A DNA stretch of 64,000 bases from Streptomyces lasiicapitis (GTDB taxonomy: Bacteria; Actinomycetota; Actinomycetes; Streptomycetales; Streptomycetaceae). How positions within the stretch are numbered: position 1 is the first letter of the stretch; every line of letters begins with the position of its first letter. The DNA lies in NCBI RefSeq assembly GCF_014646335.1, contig NZ_BMNG01000005.1, positions 491,419-555,418 of the forward strand, read 5' to 3'. Position numbers and translations under genes: made by a program. The notes beneath the pieces were generated by a model. The model was not told the DNA's origin. It searched no databases and worked only from the letters and a program-made list of their open reading frames with translations. Of the stretch, positions 17,576-25,422 are shown in pieces.

Positions 17576-17648
17576 GCACTCGTAGCTTAACGGATAGAGC
17601 ATCTGACTACGGATCAGAAGGTTGCAGGTTCGAATCCTGCCGAGTGCA
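17576..17648 (+). tRNA. tRNA-Arg(ACG)
   Basis: 73 nt with acceptor arms GCACTCG and CGAGTGC and discriminator A. Anticodon arm TCTGA-CTACGGA-TCAGA gives anticodon ACG; T arm GCAGG-TTCGAAT-CCTGC. The A34 should be deaminated to inosine by TadA, whose gene lies at 43194-43715. Confidence 0.95.
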
Positions 17649-17655
17649 CATGGAT

Positions 17656-17685
17656 AAGAGGCCCCGGAGAAATCCGGGGCCTCTT
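17656..17685 (+). terminator. Terminator of tRNA-Arg
   Basis: 12-bp perfect arms (17656-17667 and 17674-17685) with loop AGAAAT, starting eight bases after the tRNA. Confidence 0.85.
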
Positions 17686-17718
17686 GCGTTGCCGGGACCA
17701 CATTGGGCGCCCCGCATC

Positions 17719-17750
17719 AGAGGCCCTGTGGAGTGGTCCGCAGGGCCTCT
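17719..17750 (-). terminator. Terminator of the FAD oxidoreductase gene
   Basis: Arms AGAGGCCCTG (17719-17728) and CAGGGCCTCT (17741-17750), six bases beyond the minus-strand stop at 17757. Confidence 0.75.
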
Positions 17751-17756
17751 GGGGGT

Positions 17757-19004
17757 TCAGGCTGTTGCCTTGATCGTCTCGCCGGTCCGGGGCTGCGGCT
17801 GTGTGGCGTTCTGGGCGATGCGGCGGCGGCGCGTCGGGATTCCGAGGGTTGGGTTGGCTACGCCCCACGCCGCGCCCTTGCAGATCAGTTCCTTGTACCT
17901 GGCGGCGAAGCGGCCCGTCAGGGCTGCCTTGACCGCGCGGTCGTCGGCGGTGACGTACTGGATCAGGCCTTCCTTGCGACCCAGTGAGATGCACTGGTTG
18001 AAGTAGCGGATCGGGGTCTTCGGGACCTTGGTGCCGGTCAGGCGGGCCGCGATCGCGTCGGCTGCCTGCCAGGCCATGGGGGTGCCCGAGGCGCACGACA
18101 TGCGCAGTGGCTTGTCGCCCGGGCCCATCGCCATGGCCGCGTCGCCGACCGCGTACACATCCGGGTGCGAGACCGAGCGCATCGTGCTGTCGACCTTGAT
18201 CTGGCCGGTGTCCGTGACCTCCAGGGTCGTTGCCCGTGCGATCGGGTGGACCGCGAAGCCCGTGGTCCACACGGTGATCGCGGCCGGGATCGACTTGCCG
18301 TCGGCCGTGGCCACGCGGTCGGACTCGACGTCCGTGACGGCGGCGTGTTCGTGCGCCGTGATGCCGAGGCCCGCGAAGACCTTGTGTACGTGGGCGCGGC
18401 CCTTGGGCGAGAGCCAGTCGCCGAGTGCGCCGCGCGCGGCGAGGGCCACGTCGAGGTCCGGGCGCGCCTCCGCGATCTCGGTCGCCGCCTCCAGGCCCGT
18501 CAGGCCGCCGCCGACCACGACCACCGGCTGTCCTGCCTCCAGGCCCGCCAGGCGCTCGCGCAGCCGGAGCGCTCCGGGGCGGCTCGCCAGCTCGTCGGCG
18601 AACTCGGCCGTGCCGGGGACCCCTTGGCTGTTCCAGGCGCTGCCGAGGGCGTAGATGAGGGTGTCGTACTCAAGTACCTCGTTCAGTACGTCGGTTTCCC
18701 CGGTGGCCTCCGCTGCGGGCCTCGCGGCCGTGACCTGCACCCTCTTGCGGTCGACGTCCACCGCCGTCACCCTCGCCAGCTTCAGTTCCACGCCCGTGCC
18801 CGCGAACATCTCGCTGAACGGGCGGGGCCTGAGGTCCTGGCCGGCCGCCAGCTGGTGCATCCGGACGCGCTCCACGAAGTCGGGCTCGGCGTTGACGAGG
18901 GTGATGGCCACGTCCTCGCGGCGCAGCCGCTTGGCGAGGCGTCCGGCGGCGATGGCTCCGCTGTATCCGGCTCCGAGGACGATGATGCGGTGCTGCTGCT
19001 TCAT
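17757..19004 (-). CDS. FAD-dependent pyridine nucleotide-disulphide oxidoreductase (NDH-2-like)
   Basis: 415 aa. The first dinucleotide fold begins RIIVLGAGYSGAIAAGRLA (FAD), and the second is PVVVVGGGLTGLEAATEIAE (NAD(P)H). The FAD-closing motif HPDVYAVGDAAMAMGP ends the cofactor domain. No redox CxxC pair is present, so it resembles type II NADH dehydrogenases or ferredoxin-reductase-like quinone reductases rather than thioredoxin reductases. The C-terminus (FNQCISLGRKEGL) is the NDH-2-like interface. AGGGAGC lies nine bases before ATG 19004. It sits immediately downstream of, and in the same direction as, an ECF41 sigma factor, a typical ECF41 target arrangement. Confidence 0.82.
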   Translation of the reverse strand: MKQQHRIIVLGAGYSGAIAAGRLAKRLRREDVAITLVNAEPDFVERVRMHQLAAGQDLRPRPFSEMFAGTGVELKLARVTAVDVDRKRVQVTAARPAAEATGETDVLNEVLEYDTLIYALGSAWNSQGVPGTAEFADELASRPGALRLRERLAGLEAGQPVVVVGGGLTGLEAATEIAEARPDLDVALAARGALGDWLSPKGRAHVHKVFAGLGITAHEHAAVTDVESDRVATADGKSIPAAITVWTTGFAVHPIARATTLEVTDTGQIKVDSTMRSVSHPDVYAVGDAAMAMGPGDKPLRMSCASGTPMAWQAADAIAARLTGTKVPKTPIRYFNQCISLGRKEGLIQYVTADDRAVKAALTGRFAARYKELICKGAAWGVANPTLGIPTRRRRIAQNATQPQPRTGETIKATA

Positions 19005-19064
19005 TGTCTTGCTCCCTGTCTCGGCTCTTCCGCGTCGTCGGCTCGTTCGCGGTTTCGCCCCTTG

Positions 19065-19116
19065 AACCGGGCAGCCGGATGTTTTCTGACAGGGGCGCGA
19101 CGTGATCCACGTCACA
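19065..19116 (-). promoter_or_regulatory. Candidate ECF41-type promoter and CRP-like site before the oxidoreductase
   Basis: On the minus strand TGTCAGA (19091-19085) resembles the TGTCACA -35 element known for ECF41, with a weak CGGTT region about 16 bases on. Just upstream the + strand reads CGTGA-TCCACG-TCACA (19101-19116), close to a CRP-family site and containing the palindrome arms GACGTG and CACGTC. Confidence 0.4.
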
Positions 19117-19156
19117 GTGTGGTCAGGGGGTGTCAGGCGATACGTGGCAGGAAGGA

Positions 19157-20104
19157 TCAGAACGCGTTGAGCAGGGGGTTTCCGTGGTCCTCGGACGCCC
19201 ATCGCTCCGTCGCGCGGCCCAGCTTGTCCGGGTTGACCTGGTTGCGGAACGCCGCGATGCCCTCGGCGGTGATCTCCAGGCACATGACGCCGACGACCCG
19301 GCCGTCGACGACCGCGACGACGGCCGGGCCGCCGTTGGCGGTCGTGACCCAGACCTCGGGCGAGCCGCCGACGTACGCGCGCTTGGCCTTGCTGGGCTTG
19401 AACAGGCCCCGCATGAACTTTCCGACCGCGACGGCGCCCTCGAACGCCTTGGCGCGGGCCGGGATCTTGCCGCCGCCGTCGCCGACCGCGATCGCGTCGT
19501 CGGTGAGCATCCGTACGAGCTGCTCGGTCTGGCCGCTGGTGGCGGCCGCGAGGAACTCCTCGACGATCCGCCGGGCGGCGGCCTCGTCGATCTCGGTGCG
19601 CGCCTTGCCCTCCGCGACCCGCTTCTTGGCGCGGTGGAAGAGCTGCTGGCTGGCGGCGTCGGTGATGTCGAGGATCTCGGCGATCTCGCGGTGCGTGTAC
19701 GTGAAGGCCTCCCGCAGCACGTACACCGCCCGCTCGTTGGGGGAGAGGCGCTCCAGGACGGTGAGTACCGCGTACGAGACCGACTCGCGCTGTTCGGCCG
19801 TGTCGGCCGGGCCGAGCATCGGGTCCCCGGCGAGCAGCGGCTCGGGGAGCCATTCGCCCACGTAGGTCTCGCGCCGGGCGCGGGCCGAGGTGAGCTGGTT
19901 GAGGCACAGGTTGGTGAGGACCTTCGTCAGCCAGGCCTCGGGGACCTCGACGCGCTCGACGTCGGCGCCCTGCCAGCGCAGGAAGGTGTCCTGCACGGCG
20001 TCCTCGGCCTCGGCCGCGGAGCCGAGGAGGCGGTAGGCGATGGCCTCCAGGCGGGGCCTGGAGGCCTCGAACCGGTCGACGTCGTTCATGGTCAGGGGGG
20101 CCAT
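19157..20104 (-). CDS. ECF41-type sigma factor with C-terminal SnoaL-like domain
   Basis: 315 aa. Region 2 is FEASRPRLEAIAYRLLGSAAEAEDAVQDTFLRW (read as two halves), and region 4 is LSPNERAVYVLREAFTYTHREIAEIL with a helix-turn-helix DAASQQLFHRAKKR. The remaining ~130 residues are an NTF2/SnoaL-like domain (VEEFLAAATSGQTEQLVRMLTDDAIAVGDGGGK), which in ECF41 sigma factors acts as a fused, cis-acting modulator in place of an anti-sigma factor. TAGGAT lies seven bases before ATG 20104, suggesting a leaderless mRNA. ECF41 genes are usually next to a single oxidoreductase or decarboxylase target; here that is the adjacent FAD oxidoreductase. Confidence 0.87.
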   Translation of the reverse strand: MAPLTMNDVDRFEASRPRLEAIAYRLLGSAAEAEDAVQDTFLRWQGADVERVEVPEAWLTKVLTNLCLNQLTSARARRETYVGEWLPEPLLAGDPMLGPADTAEQRESVSYAVLTVLERLSPNERAVYVLREAFTYTHREIAEILDITDAASQQLFHRAKKRVAEGKARTEIDEAAARRIVEEFLAAATSGQTEQLVRMLTDDAIAVGDGGGKIPARAKAFEGAVAVGKFMRGLFKPSKAKRAYVGGSPEVWVTTANGGPAVVAVVDGRVVGVMCLEITAEGIAAFRNQVNPDKLGRATERWASEDHGNPLLNAF

Positions 20105-20162
20105 GGGTCGGATCCTAGTCCTGACCGCGGGGGCAGGGTCAGACCCCGTCGCGGTGACGGGG

Positions 20163-20801
20163 TCAGGGCGCCGCGGCCTCCAGCGCGTCGACGCTGCCGG
20201 ACATGATCGTCCGGACGTGCGCGCCGATGTGCTCCACGGGCCAGTCCCACCAGGCGAGTTCGAGGAGCCGGGCCACGTCCTCGTCGGCGTAACGGCGGCG
20301 GATGAGGGTGGCCGGGTTGCCGCCGACGATGCCGTAGTCGGGTACGTCGTCGACCACGACCGAGCCGGAGGCGATGATCGCGCCGTGGCCGATGCGTACG
20401 CCCGGCATGACCATGGTCCGGTGGCCGAACCAGACGTCGTTGCCGACCACGGTGTCGCCCCGGCCGGGCAGGCCGGTGATCAGGTCGAAGTGCTCGGCCC
20501 AGGAGCCGCCCATGATCGGGAACGGGAAGGTGGACGGACCGTCCATGCGGTGGTTGGCGCCGTTCATGATGAACCGCACGCCCTCGCCCAGCGCGCAGTA
20601 CTTGCCGATGACCAGCCTCTCCGGACCGTAGTGGTAGAGGACGTTGCGGGTCTCGAAGGCGGTGGGGTCGTCGGGATCGTCGTAGTAGGTGAACTCGCCC
20701 ACGTCGATGAGGGGTGAGGTGATCAGGGGGCGCAGCAGGACGACGCGCGGCTGGTCCGGCATCGGGTGCACCACGGTCGGGTCGGGCGGGGCGGATGGCA
20801 T
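20163..20801 (-). CDS. Vat/CatB-type xenobiotic O-acetyltransferase (left-handed beta helix)
   Basis: 212 aa. Hexapeptide-repeat turns run through LVIGKYCALGEGVRFIMNGANHRMD, then DTVVGNDVWFGHRTMVMPGVRIGHGAIIASGSVVV, VPDYGIVGGNPATLIRRR (each quoted as separate coils). NGANHR contains the catalytic histidine of the streptogramin A/chloramphenicol acetyltransferase group, and FPFPIMGGSWAEHFD is the substrate loop insert. GAGGAG precedes ATG 20801 by 11 bases. It could confer resistance to virginiamycin-M-type compounds or chloramphenicol, but an environmental substrate is equally possible. Confidence 0.8.
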   Translation of the reverse strand: MPSAPPDPTVVHPMPDQPRVVLLRPLITSPLIDVGEFTYYDDPDDPTAFETRNVLYHYGPERLVIGKYCALGEGVRFIMNGANHRMDGPSTFPFPIMGGSWAEHFDLITGLPGRGDTVVGNDVWFGHRTMVMPGVRIGHGAIIASGSVVVDDVPDYGIVGGNPATLIRRRYADEDVARLLELAWWDWPVEHIGAHVRTIMSGSVDALEAAAP

Positions 20802-20820
20802 CGTGCGTCGGCTCCTCGTC

Positions 20821-20860
20821 TGCCGGGCTTCTCAGGGGTCTGCCGGGCTTCTCACGGGCC
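20821..20860. repeat. Two 20-bp tandem repeats before the Vat-type gene
   Basis: 20821-20840 and 20841-20860 share TGCCGGGCTTCTCA and differ at two of the remaining six bases. They lie 20 bp upstream of the start, overlapping its likely promoter region. Confidence 0.75.
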
Positions 20861-20921
20861 GCGGTCAAGTCCGCGCGGCGAACGCAGCCTTGCTGACGCT
20901 CCGTCTCGCCGTCCACTCAAT

Positions 20922-20955
20922 ACTTCACGGCTGGACCGCACTTCACGGCTGGACC
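20922..20955. repeat. 18-bp direct duplication at the 3' end of the MOSC gene
   Basis: ACTTCACGGCTGGACC occurs at 20922-20937 and again at 20940-20955. The second copy includes the stop codon of the MOSC gene (minus strand). Confidence 0.8.
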
Positions 20956-21779
20956 TCGGATTCACCCCACACGCCGACGCACACCTCGTCGCCCACCGAT
21001 ATCTTGCCGGACCGCAGCACCGAGTACTTCGTGCCGAGGGCGACTCCGCCCTGCGGCGCGCGGCGGTACGACGCCAGGGTGCGCAGGGGTTCCGGGCCCG
21101 CGCGGCGGCCGGTGTCCTGGTCGACGAGGGTGACGGCGCAGCGGATCGCCGGTTTCGTGTAGCCCAGTTCGGCCGTGCCGATCGTGAGGTGGTGGGCGCG
21201 GTCCTCGGTGTGCGGCTCGTCCCAGCCGGTGACCACGATGTTGGGGCGGAAGCGCTCCATGGGCAGGAGCTCCGCGCCCCGTTCGGCCAGTTTGCCGTTC
21301 AGCAGGTCCACGGTGGCGCGGGATATGAGGTGCAGGGCCGAGCTGTCCGCGTAGCCGGAGGTGCCCGGGGTCCTGCCGTCGGTGACGCGGTGGTGCTCCG
21401 GCGGTACGCGGACGAGTCTGCTCGGTGCGTCGAGTACGTCCGTCAGCCACGCGGCGGCCGCGTCCCCCTGGTCGATGCCCTGGTACGCGGCCCCGAACAG
21501 GTCGACGTCCCTGCGGGCGCCGGACGTGTCCACGTCGATGTGCACGCCGTCGTGGCCGGGCGCGCGGAGCGTGAGCCGGGTGCCGTCGGCGTCGATGTCG
21601 GGGCGGATCAGTGCGAGACGCGGGTCCCGACGCTGAGTTCGGTACACGCCCTCCGTGCTGACGACCATGAAGCTGCGGTCGTGCGCGAGGCCCGCGGGCG
21701 TCAGCACGGCCTCGCTCGCCGACGTCCCCGCGCAGCCCTTGACGGGGTAGTACGCCAGCTCGGCGATGACGACGGTCAT
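20943..21779 (-). CDS. MOSC-domain molybdenum cofactor sulfurase-like protein (YcbX/mARC type)
   Basis: 278 aa. The N-terminal MOSC beta-barrel starts AELAYYPVKGCAGTSASEAVLT and includes HDRSFMVV. The C-terminal MOSC domain has RFRPNIVVTG and TKPAIRCAVTLVDQDTG, where Cys and Asp four to five residues apart correspond to the Moco-binding pair of mARC/YcbX enzymes. Such proteins reduce N-hydroxylated compounds using an electron donor; no fused ferredoxin domain is present, so a separate reductase would be needed. ATG 21779 is the first Met and matches the family start. Neighbours do not indicate the substrate. Confidence 0.82.
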   Translation of the reverse strand: MTVVIAELAYYPVKGCAGTSASEAVLTPAGLAHDRSFMVVSTEGVYRTQRRDPRLALIRPDIDADGTRLTLRAPGHDGVHIDVDTSGARRDVDLFGAAYQGIDQGDAAAAWLTDVLDAPSRLVRVPPEHHRVTDGRTPGTSGYADSSALHLISRATVDLLNGKLAERGAELLPMERFRPNIVVTGWDEPHTEDRAHHLTIGTAELGYTKPAIRCAVTLVDQDTGRRAGPEPLRTLASYRRAPQGGVALGTKYSVLRSGKISVGDEVCVGVWGESEVQP

Positions 21780-21895
21780 GCCTGGTCCTTTCTCCTGGTG
21801 ACAGTGGGAGAACGTACGTGATCGCCGAAAAATGCCGCTGCCCCGGGTGGACCGGGGCAGCGGTTGATTCGTACGGTGCGCGAAATGCGGGTGAA

Positions 21896-22678
21896 TCAGG
21901 CGGACTTGACCGTTCCGCCGTCGATGATGTGGTCCGCGCCGGTGATGTTGCCCGCGGCGTCCGAGAGCAGGAAGACGATGAGGGCCGCGACCTCGGCCGG
22001 CTCGGTGATGCGGCGGGACGCGATGTTGAAGGACTGCGGGATCGCCTCGATGAACTGGGCGTGGTCGACCCCCGCGGCCGCCGCCACCTGGCCGCCGAAG
22101 CCGTTCGGGTCCTCCCAGATCGCGGTGCGCACGACACCCGGCGAGACGGTGTTCACGCGCACGCCCTGCGGCCCGAACTCCTCGGAGAGCGCCTTGCCGA
22201 AGGCCGTCAGGGCCGCCTTGGCGGTGCTGTAGGCGACCGGGCCCGAGCCGGGGACGCGGGCGTTGATCGAGGAGACGTTCACGAGGGCGCCCCGGCGCTC
22301 GACGAGCCCCGGCAGCGCGGCGCGGCTGGCGCGGACCGCGCTGAACAGGTTGATCTCCAGGTTCGCCTGCCAGTGGGCGTCGTCCGTGGTGAGGAAGCCG
22401 CCGATGTTCACGTCGTCGCCGGCGCCGACGTTGTTGACGAGGAAGTCGATGCCGCCCAACTCGGCGTGCGCGTGGTCGATGAGGGCGGCGGGGCCTTCGG
22501 GCGTGCCGAGGTCGGCGGCGTACGGAATCGCGCCGGAGTCCTTCAGCTCGGGGGTGATGGTGCGGGCGGCGCCGACCACGCGGACGCCCTCGGCGATCAG
22601 GGTGCGGACGGTGGCCAGGCCGATGCCGCGGCTCGCGCCGGTGACGACGGCGGTCTTGGCGGTGAGGTTGAGGTCCAT
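21896..22678 (-). CDS. Short-chain dehydrogenase/reductase (SDR), TetR-controlled
   Basis: 260 aa classical SDR. Cofactor loop TGASRGIG (residues about 13-20), NNVGAG after the fourth strand, active-site Ser in NVSSINAR, catalytic YSTAK, and a C-terminal GADHIIDGG. The Ala-Arg-Thr after the second strand suggests NADP preference, but this is weak evidence. A palindrome TACCTATGGGTA sits 22 bp before its start, and a near copy lies before the tetR gene that follows in the same orientation upstream. The pair therefore probably forms a small detoxification unit. Confidence 0.85.
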   Translation of the reverse strand: MDLNLTAKTAVVTGASRGIGLATVRTLIAEGVRVVGAARTITPELKDSGAIPYAADLGTPEGPAALIDHAHAELGGIDFLVNNVGAGDDVNIGGFLTTDDAHWQANLEINLFSAVRASRAALPGLVERRGALVNVSSINARVPGSGPVAYSTAKAALTAFGKALSEEFGPQGVRVNTVSPGVVRTAIWEDPNGFGGQVAAAAGVDHAQFIEAIPQSFNIASRRITEPAEVAALIVFLLSDAAGNITGADHIIDGGTVKSA

Positions 22679-22699
22679 GAGGGAGTCCCTTCAGTAGTT

Positions 22700-22711
22700 T
22701 ACCTATGGGTA
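22700..22711. promoter_or_regulatory. TetR operator copy 1 (SDR promoter)
   Basis: TACCTATGGGTA, near-palindromic, in an AT-rich promoter; a second TACCCAT half-site follows on the minus strand. The best -10 for the SDR (TAAACT on the minus strand) abuts it. Confidence 0.6.
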
Positions 22712-22787
22712 CAAAAAATGGGTATGCGTAGGGAGGGCGAGAGGAAGGGTGGGTGAGAGGGAGGAGTGGGTCAGGGGGAGGGGTGGG

Positions 22788-23369
22788 TCAGAGGAGGTCC
22801 AGGACCGCCCGGATCGTGCGGCGCATGCCGTCGGGGCCGTCCGCGACCCGCGCGGTCACGCGCAGGCCGATGGTCGTGTTCAGGAGCAGGCTGGCGATGG
22901 TCGCGGCGTCGCGGTCGGGGGCGATCTCGCCGGACCGCTTGCCCTCCTCGATCAGTGCCTGGAAGGCGCCTTCGGTGCGCGCGAACATGCCGCGCACGAG
23001 GGTGCTGGCCGTCTCGTCGGCGACGGCCAGCTCGGCGGCCGTGTTCACCGCCATGCAGCCGCGCCGGTCCGGGTCGGCGAGGTCCATCTCCACCAGGAGC
23101 TCAAGTCCCTTGCGCAGGCGCTCCTTGACGGAGTCGTCGCCCTCGGTGAGCAGGTCGGTGAGCGCCTTCGCCTGGGTGTCGCCGTAGTGCCGCAGGGACA
23201 GCTCGAACAGGCCGTGCTTGCTGCCGAAGGCGTGGTACAGACTCCCCTTGCCCATGCCGAGGGCGTCGACGAGGTCCTGCGGGGTCGTGTCCCCGTACCC
23301 CTTGCGCCAGAAGACCTGCATCGCCTGTTCCACGGCGGTCTCCGGATCGAACTGCTTCGGCCGTCCCAT
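22788..23369 (-). CDS. TetR-family regulator (TetR/AcrR, YcdC/NemR-like)
   Basis: 193 aa. MGRPKQFDPETAVEQAMQVFWRKGY (helix 1), DTTPQDLVDALGMGKGSLYHAFGSKHGLFE (helix-turn-helix), then a ligand domain with RRGCMAVNTAAELA and RSGEIAPDRDAATIASLLL. The Cys in RGCMAVN is conserved in many electrophile-sensing TetR proteins, so a redox or electrophile signal is possible. A TTGACC -35 (minus strand, 23408-23403) and TAGAGT -10 (23382-23377) give a leaderless transcript from ATG 23369, and the operator copy 2 lies between these boxes. It probably represses itself and the adjacent SDR. Confidence 0.88.
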   Translation of the reverse strand: MGRPKQFDPETAVEQAMQVFWRKGYGDTTPQDLVDALGMGKGSLYHAFGSKHGLFELSLRHYGDTQAKALTDLLTEGDDSVKERLRKGLELLVEMDLADPDRRGCMAVNTAAELAVADETASTLVRGMFARTEGAFQALIEEGKRSGEIAPDRDAATIASLLLNTTIGLRVTARVADGPDGMRRTIRAVLDLL

Positions 23370-23393
23370 GGCGAGGACTCTAGCAGAGTTGTG

Positions 23394-23405
23394 TACCTGT
23401 GGGTC
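23394..23405. promoter_or_regulatory. TetR operator copy 2 (tetR promoter)
   Basis: TACCTGTGGGTC matches operator copy 1 at 10 of 12 positions. It lies between the -35 and -10 of the tetR gene. Confidence 0.6.
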
Positions 23406-23445
23406 AAGAAGGGGCGTTGTCAGTGGCGTGCGGCATGCTTTTTCC

Positions 23446-24351
23446 ATGACTTGGTGGTGCACGGGGGTGCGATGGCGGGTCGGCGGCGGGCCCGTCGGAC
23501 CTGCGCTCGGGTGGTACGCGCCGGGGCGCGGCGAGCGCGAGAGCCCGCTGGAGTTCGGGGGCGCGGTGGCGTTCCGGGTGCGGGGCGGGCGGCGCTGCCT
23601 CGGGGTGTTCCGGGGCGGGCGGTGGACGGCGTGTCCGGCGGGCGCGGCGGTGGCGGGGCGGGCCACCCGGGCGCAGTGCGAGGAGTGCGCCCGCGTCGAC
23701 CGGGCGCACTCGGTCGCGGCGGACACGTTCGCCGACGACCCGCGGCCGTATCGCGTGTACGTGGCGTGGTTCGGCCCCGGCCTGGTGAAGGTCGGCATCA
23801 CCGGGGTCGCGCGGGGCGGGGCCCGGCTCCTCGAACAGGGGGCGGTGGCCTACACCTGGCTCGGGCAGGGGCCGTTGATGGCGGCGCGCCGCACGGAGGA
23901 ACTGCTGCGTACGGCGCTCGGCGTCCCGGACCGGATTCCGTACGCGCGCAAGCGGGCCCTGCGGTCACGGCTGCCGGACGCGGCGGAGCGGGCCGCCGAG
24001 CTGGCGGGGCTTCACCGGAAGGCGGCGGCACTCGGCGGCTGGCCCGAGTCGCTGGAGCGGCTGCCGTGCGAAGCCGTGGACCACGGCAGGGAGTTCGGGC
24101 TCGCCGGACTCGGTCGGTTCGACGGGGCGGGGCGGGTCGTGGACGAGCTGACGGACGGCGGGGTCGTGGCCGGGACGCTGGTTGCTGCTGCCGGGCCCGA
24201 TCTGCATCTCGAGGTGGGCCCGGGACGGGGGTTGGTGATCGACAGTCGGCTGATGAGCGGGTGGCGGCTTGTGGGGGTGGGGGACTCGGAGACCCCGGAG
24301 GTGACAGTTCCAGTGCGGGAGATACCTGTGGTGCAGGGCGGATTGTTCTGA
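23446..24351 (+). CDS. DUF2797 protein (GIY-YIG-like fold)
   Basis: 301 aa. Four features fit DUF2797: an N-terminal beta region, a zinc-like Cys set (TACP and QCEECARVD near residues 60-85), the strand-helix YRVYVAWFGPGLVKVGITG reminiscent of a GIY-YIG nuclease core, and LLEQGAVAYTWLGQGPLMAARRTEELL. Biochemical function of this family is not known to me. ATG 23446 is the first start giving the full domain; no strong ribosome site precedes it. It is divergent from the tetR gene and shares its regulatory gap. Confidence 0.7.
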   Translation: MTWWCTGVRWRVGGGPVGPALGWYAPGRGERESPLEFGGAVAFRVRGGRRCLGVFRGGRWTACPAGAAVAGRATRAQCEECARVDRAHSVAADTFADDPRPYRVYVAWFGPGLVKVGITGVARGGARLLEQGAVAYTWLGQGPLMAARRTEELLRTALGVPDRIPYARKRALRSRLPDAAERAAELAGLHRKAAALGGWPESLERLPCEAVDHGREFGLAGLGRFDGAGRVVDELTDGGVVAGTLVAAAGPDLHLEVGPGRGLVIDSRLMSGWRLVGVGDSETPEVTVPVREIPVVQGGLF

Positions 24352-24396
24352 GGCGCGGCCCGGGAGGCTGGACAGAGCCACGGCGAGGGGCCGACT

Positions 24397-25350
24397 GTGG
24401 GTGCCATGAGTGATCACGAGCTTGGGGCTGTCGGCGAGGAGGAGCCCGGTGACGAGGTGACGCGGCTCGGCGACGAGGTGGAGCGGGTCACCGCCTTCTG
24501 GGGGCGGCTCGGGCTGCCGGGACTCGTCGACGTACACACGCACTTCATGCCGGAGCGCGTCCTCGCGAAGGTGTGGGGCTACTTCGACTCGATCGGGCCG
24601 CTGACGGGCGTGCGGTGGCCCATCGCGTACCGGCACGACGAGGAGCGGCGGCTCGCCGTGCTGCGGGAGTTCGGGGTGCGGGCGTTCACGTCGATGCTGT
24701 ATCCGCACAAGGCGGGCATGGCGGAGTGGCTCAACGGCTGGGCGGCGGAGTTCGCCGCGCGGACGCCGGACTGTCTGCACACGGCGACGCTGTTCCCCGA
24801 GCCGGACGCCGAGCGCTATGTGCGCGCGGCCGTCGAGGGCGGGGCGCGGGTGTTCAAGTCGCATGTGCAGGTGGGCGCGTACGACCCGAACGACGCGCTG
24901 CTCGACCCGGTGTGGGGGCTCCTCGCCGAGGCCGGGATCCCGGTCGTGATGCACTGCGGGTCGGGCCCGGCGCCCGGCAAGCACACCGGGCCCGAGCCGG
25001 TGGGGCGGCTGCTCGCGCGGCATCCGCGGCTGCGGCTCGTCGTGGCGCACATGGGGATGCCGGAGTACGCGGACTTCCTGGACCTCGCCGAGCGGTTCGG
25101 GGAGGTGCGGCTCGACACGACGATGGCGTTCACGGACTTCGCCGAGCTGTCCGCGCCGTTCCCGCGCGCGGAGCGGGGGCGGCTCGCGGAGCTGGGGCTC
25201 GGCGGGCGGATCCTGCTGGGGACGGACTTCCCCAACATTCCGTACGGGTACGTCCACCAGCTCGACGCCCTGGAGCGGCTCGGCCTCGGCGACGACTGGC
25301 TCCGGGCGGTCTGCCACGGGAACGGGGCGCGGCTGTTCGGGCTGGAGTGA
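24397..25350 (+). CDS. Metal-dependent amidohydrolase (amidohydrolase_2 / TIM-barrel)
   Basis: 317 aa. Metal ligands are visible as VDVHTHF (HxH near residue 49), FKSHVQ, IPVVMHCGSG, VVAHMGMPEY and the terminal LLGTDFPN Asp. That is the full set of the amidohydrolase/decarboxylase TIM-barrel group, and DWLRAVCHGNGARLFGLE is the usual C-terminal helix. GTG 24397 is preferred: GAGGGG ends six bases upstream, whereas ATG 24406 would be 15 bases away. Substrate (a lactone, carboxylate or amide) cannot be decided. It is 45 bp after the DUF2797 gene and could be cotranscribed. Confidence 0.82.
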   Translation: MGAMSDHELGAVGEEEPGDEVTRLGDEVERVTAFWGRLGLPGLVDVHTHFMPERVLAKVWGYFDSIGPLTGVRWPIAYRHDEERRLAVLREFGVRAFTSMLYPHKAGMAEWLNGWAAEFAARTPDCLHTATLFPEPDAERYVRAAVEGGARVFKSHVQVGAYDPNDALLDPVWGLLAEAGIPVVMHCGSGPAPGKHTGPEPVGRLLARHPRLRLVVAHMGMPEYADFLDLAERFGEVRLDTTMAFTDFAELSAPFPRAERGRLAELGLGGRILLGTDFPNIPYGYVHQLDALERLGLGDDWLRAVCHGNGARLFGLE

Positions 25351-25422
25351 GGACGACTTTTTCTCAGGGAATTCACAGCTGGGCGAAAGCCGTCTTTCAC
25401 CGCCGCCGCCCACGCTGAAGCC

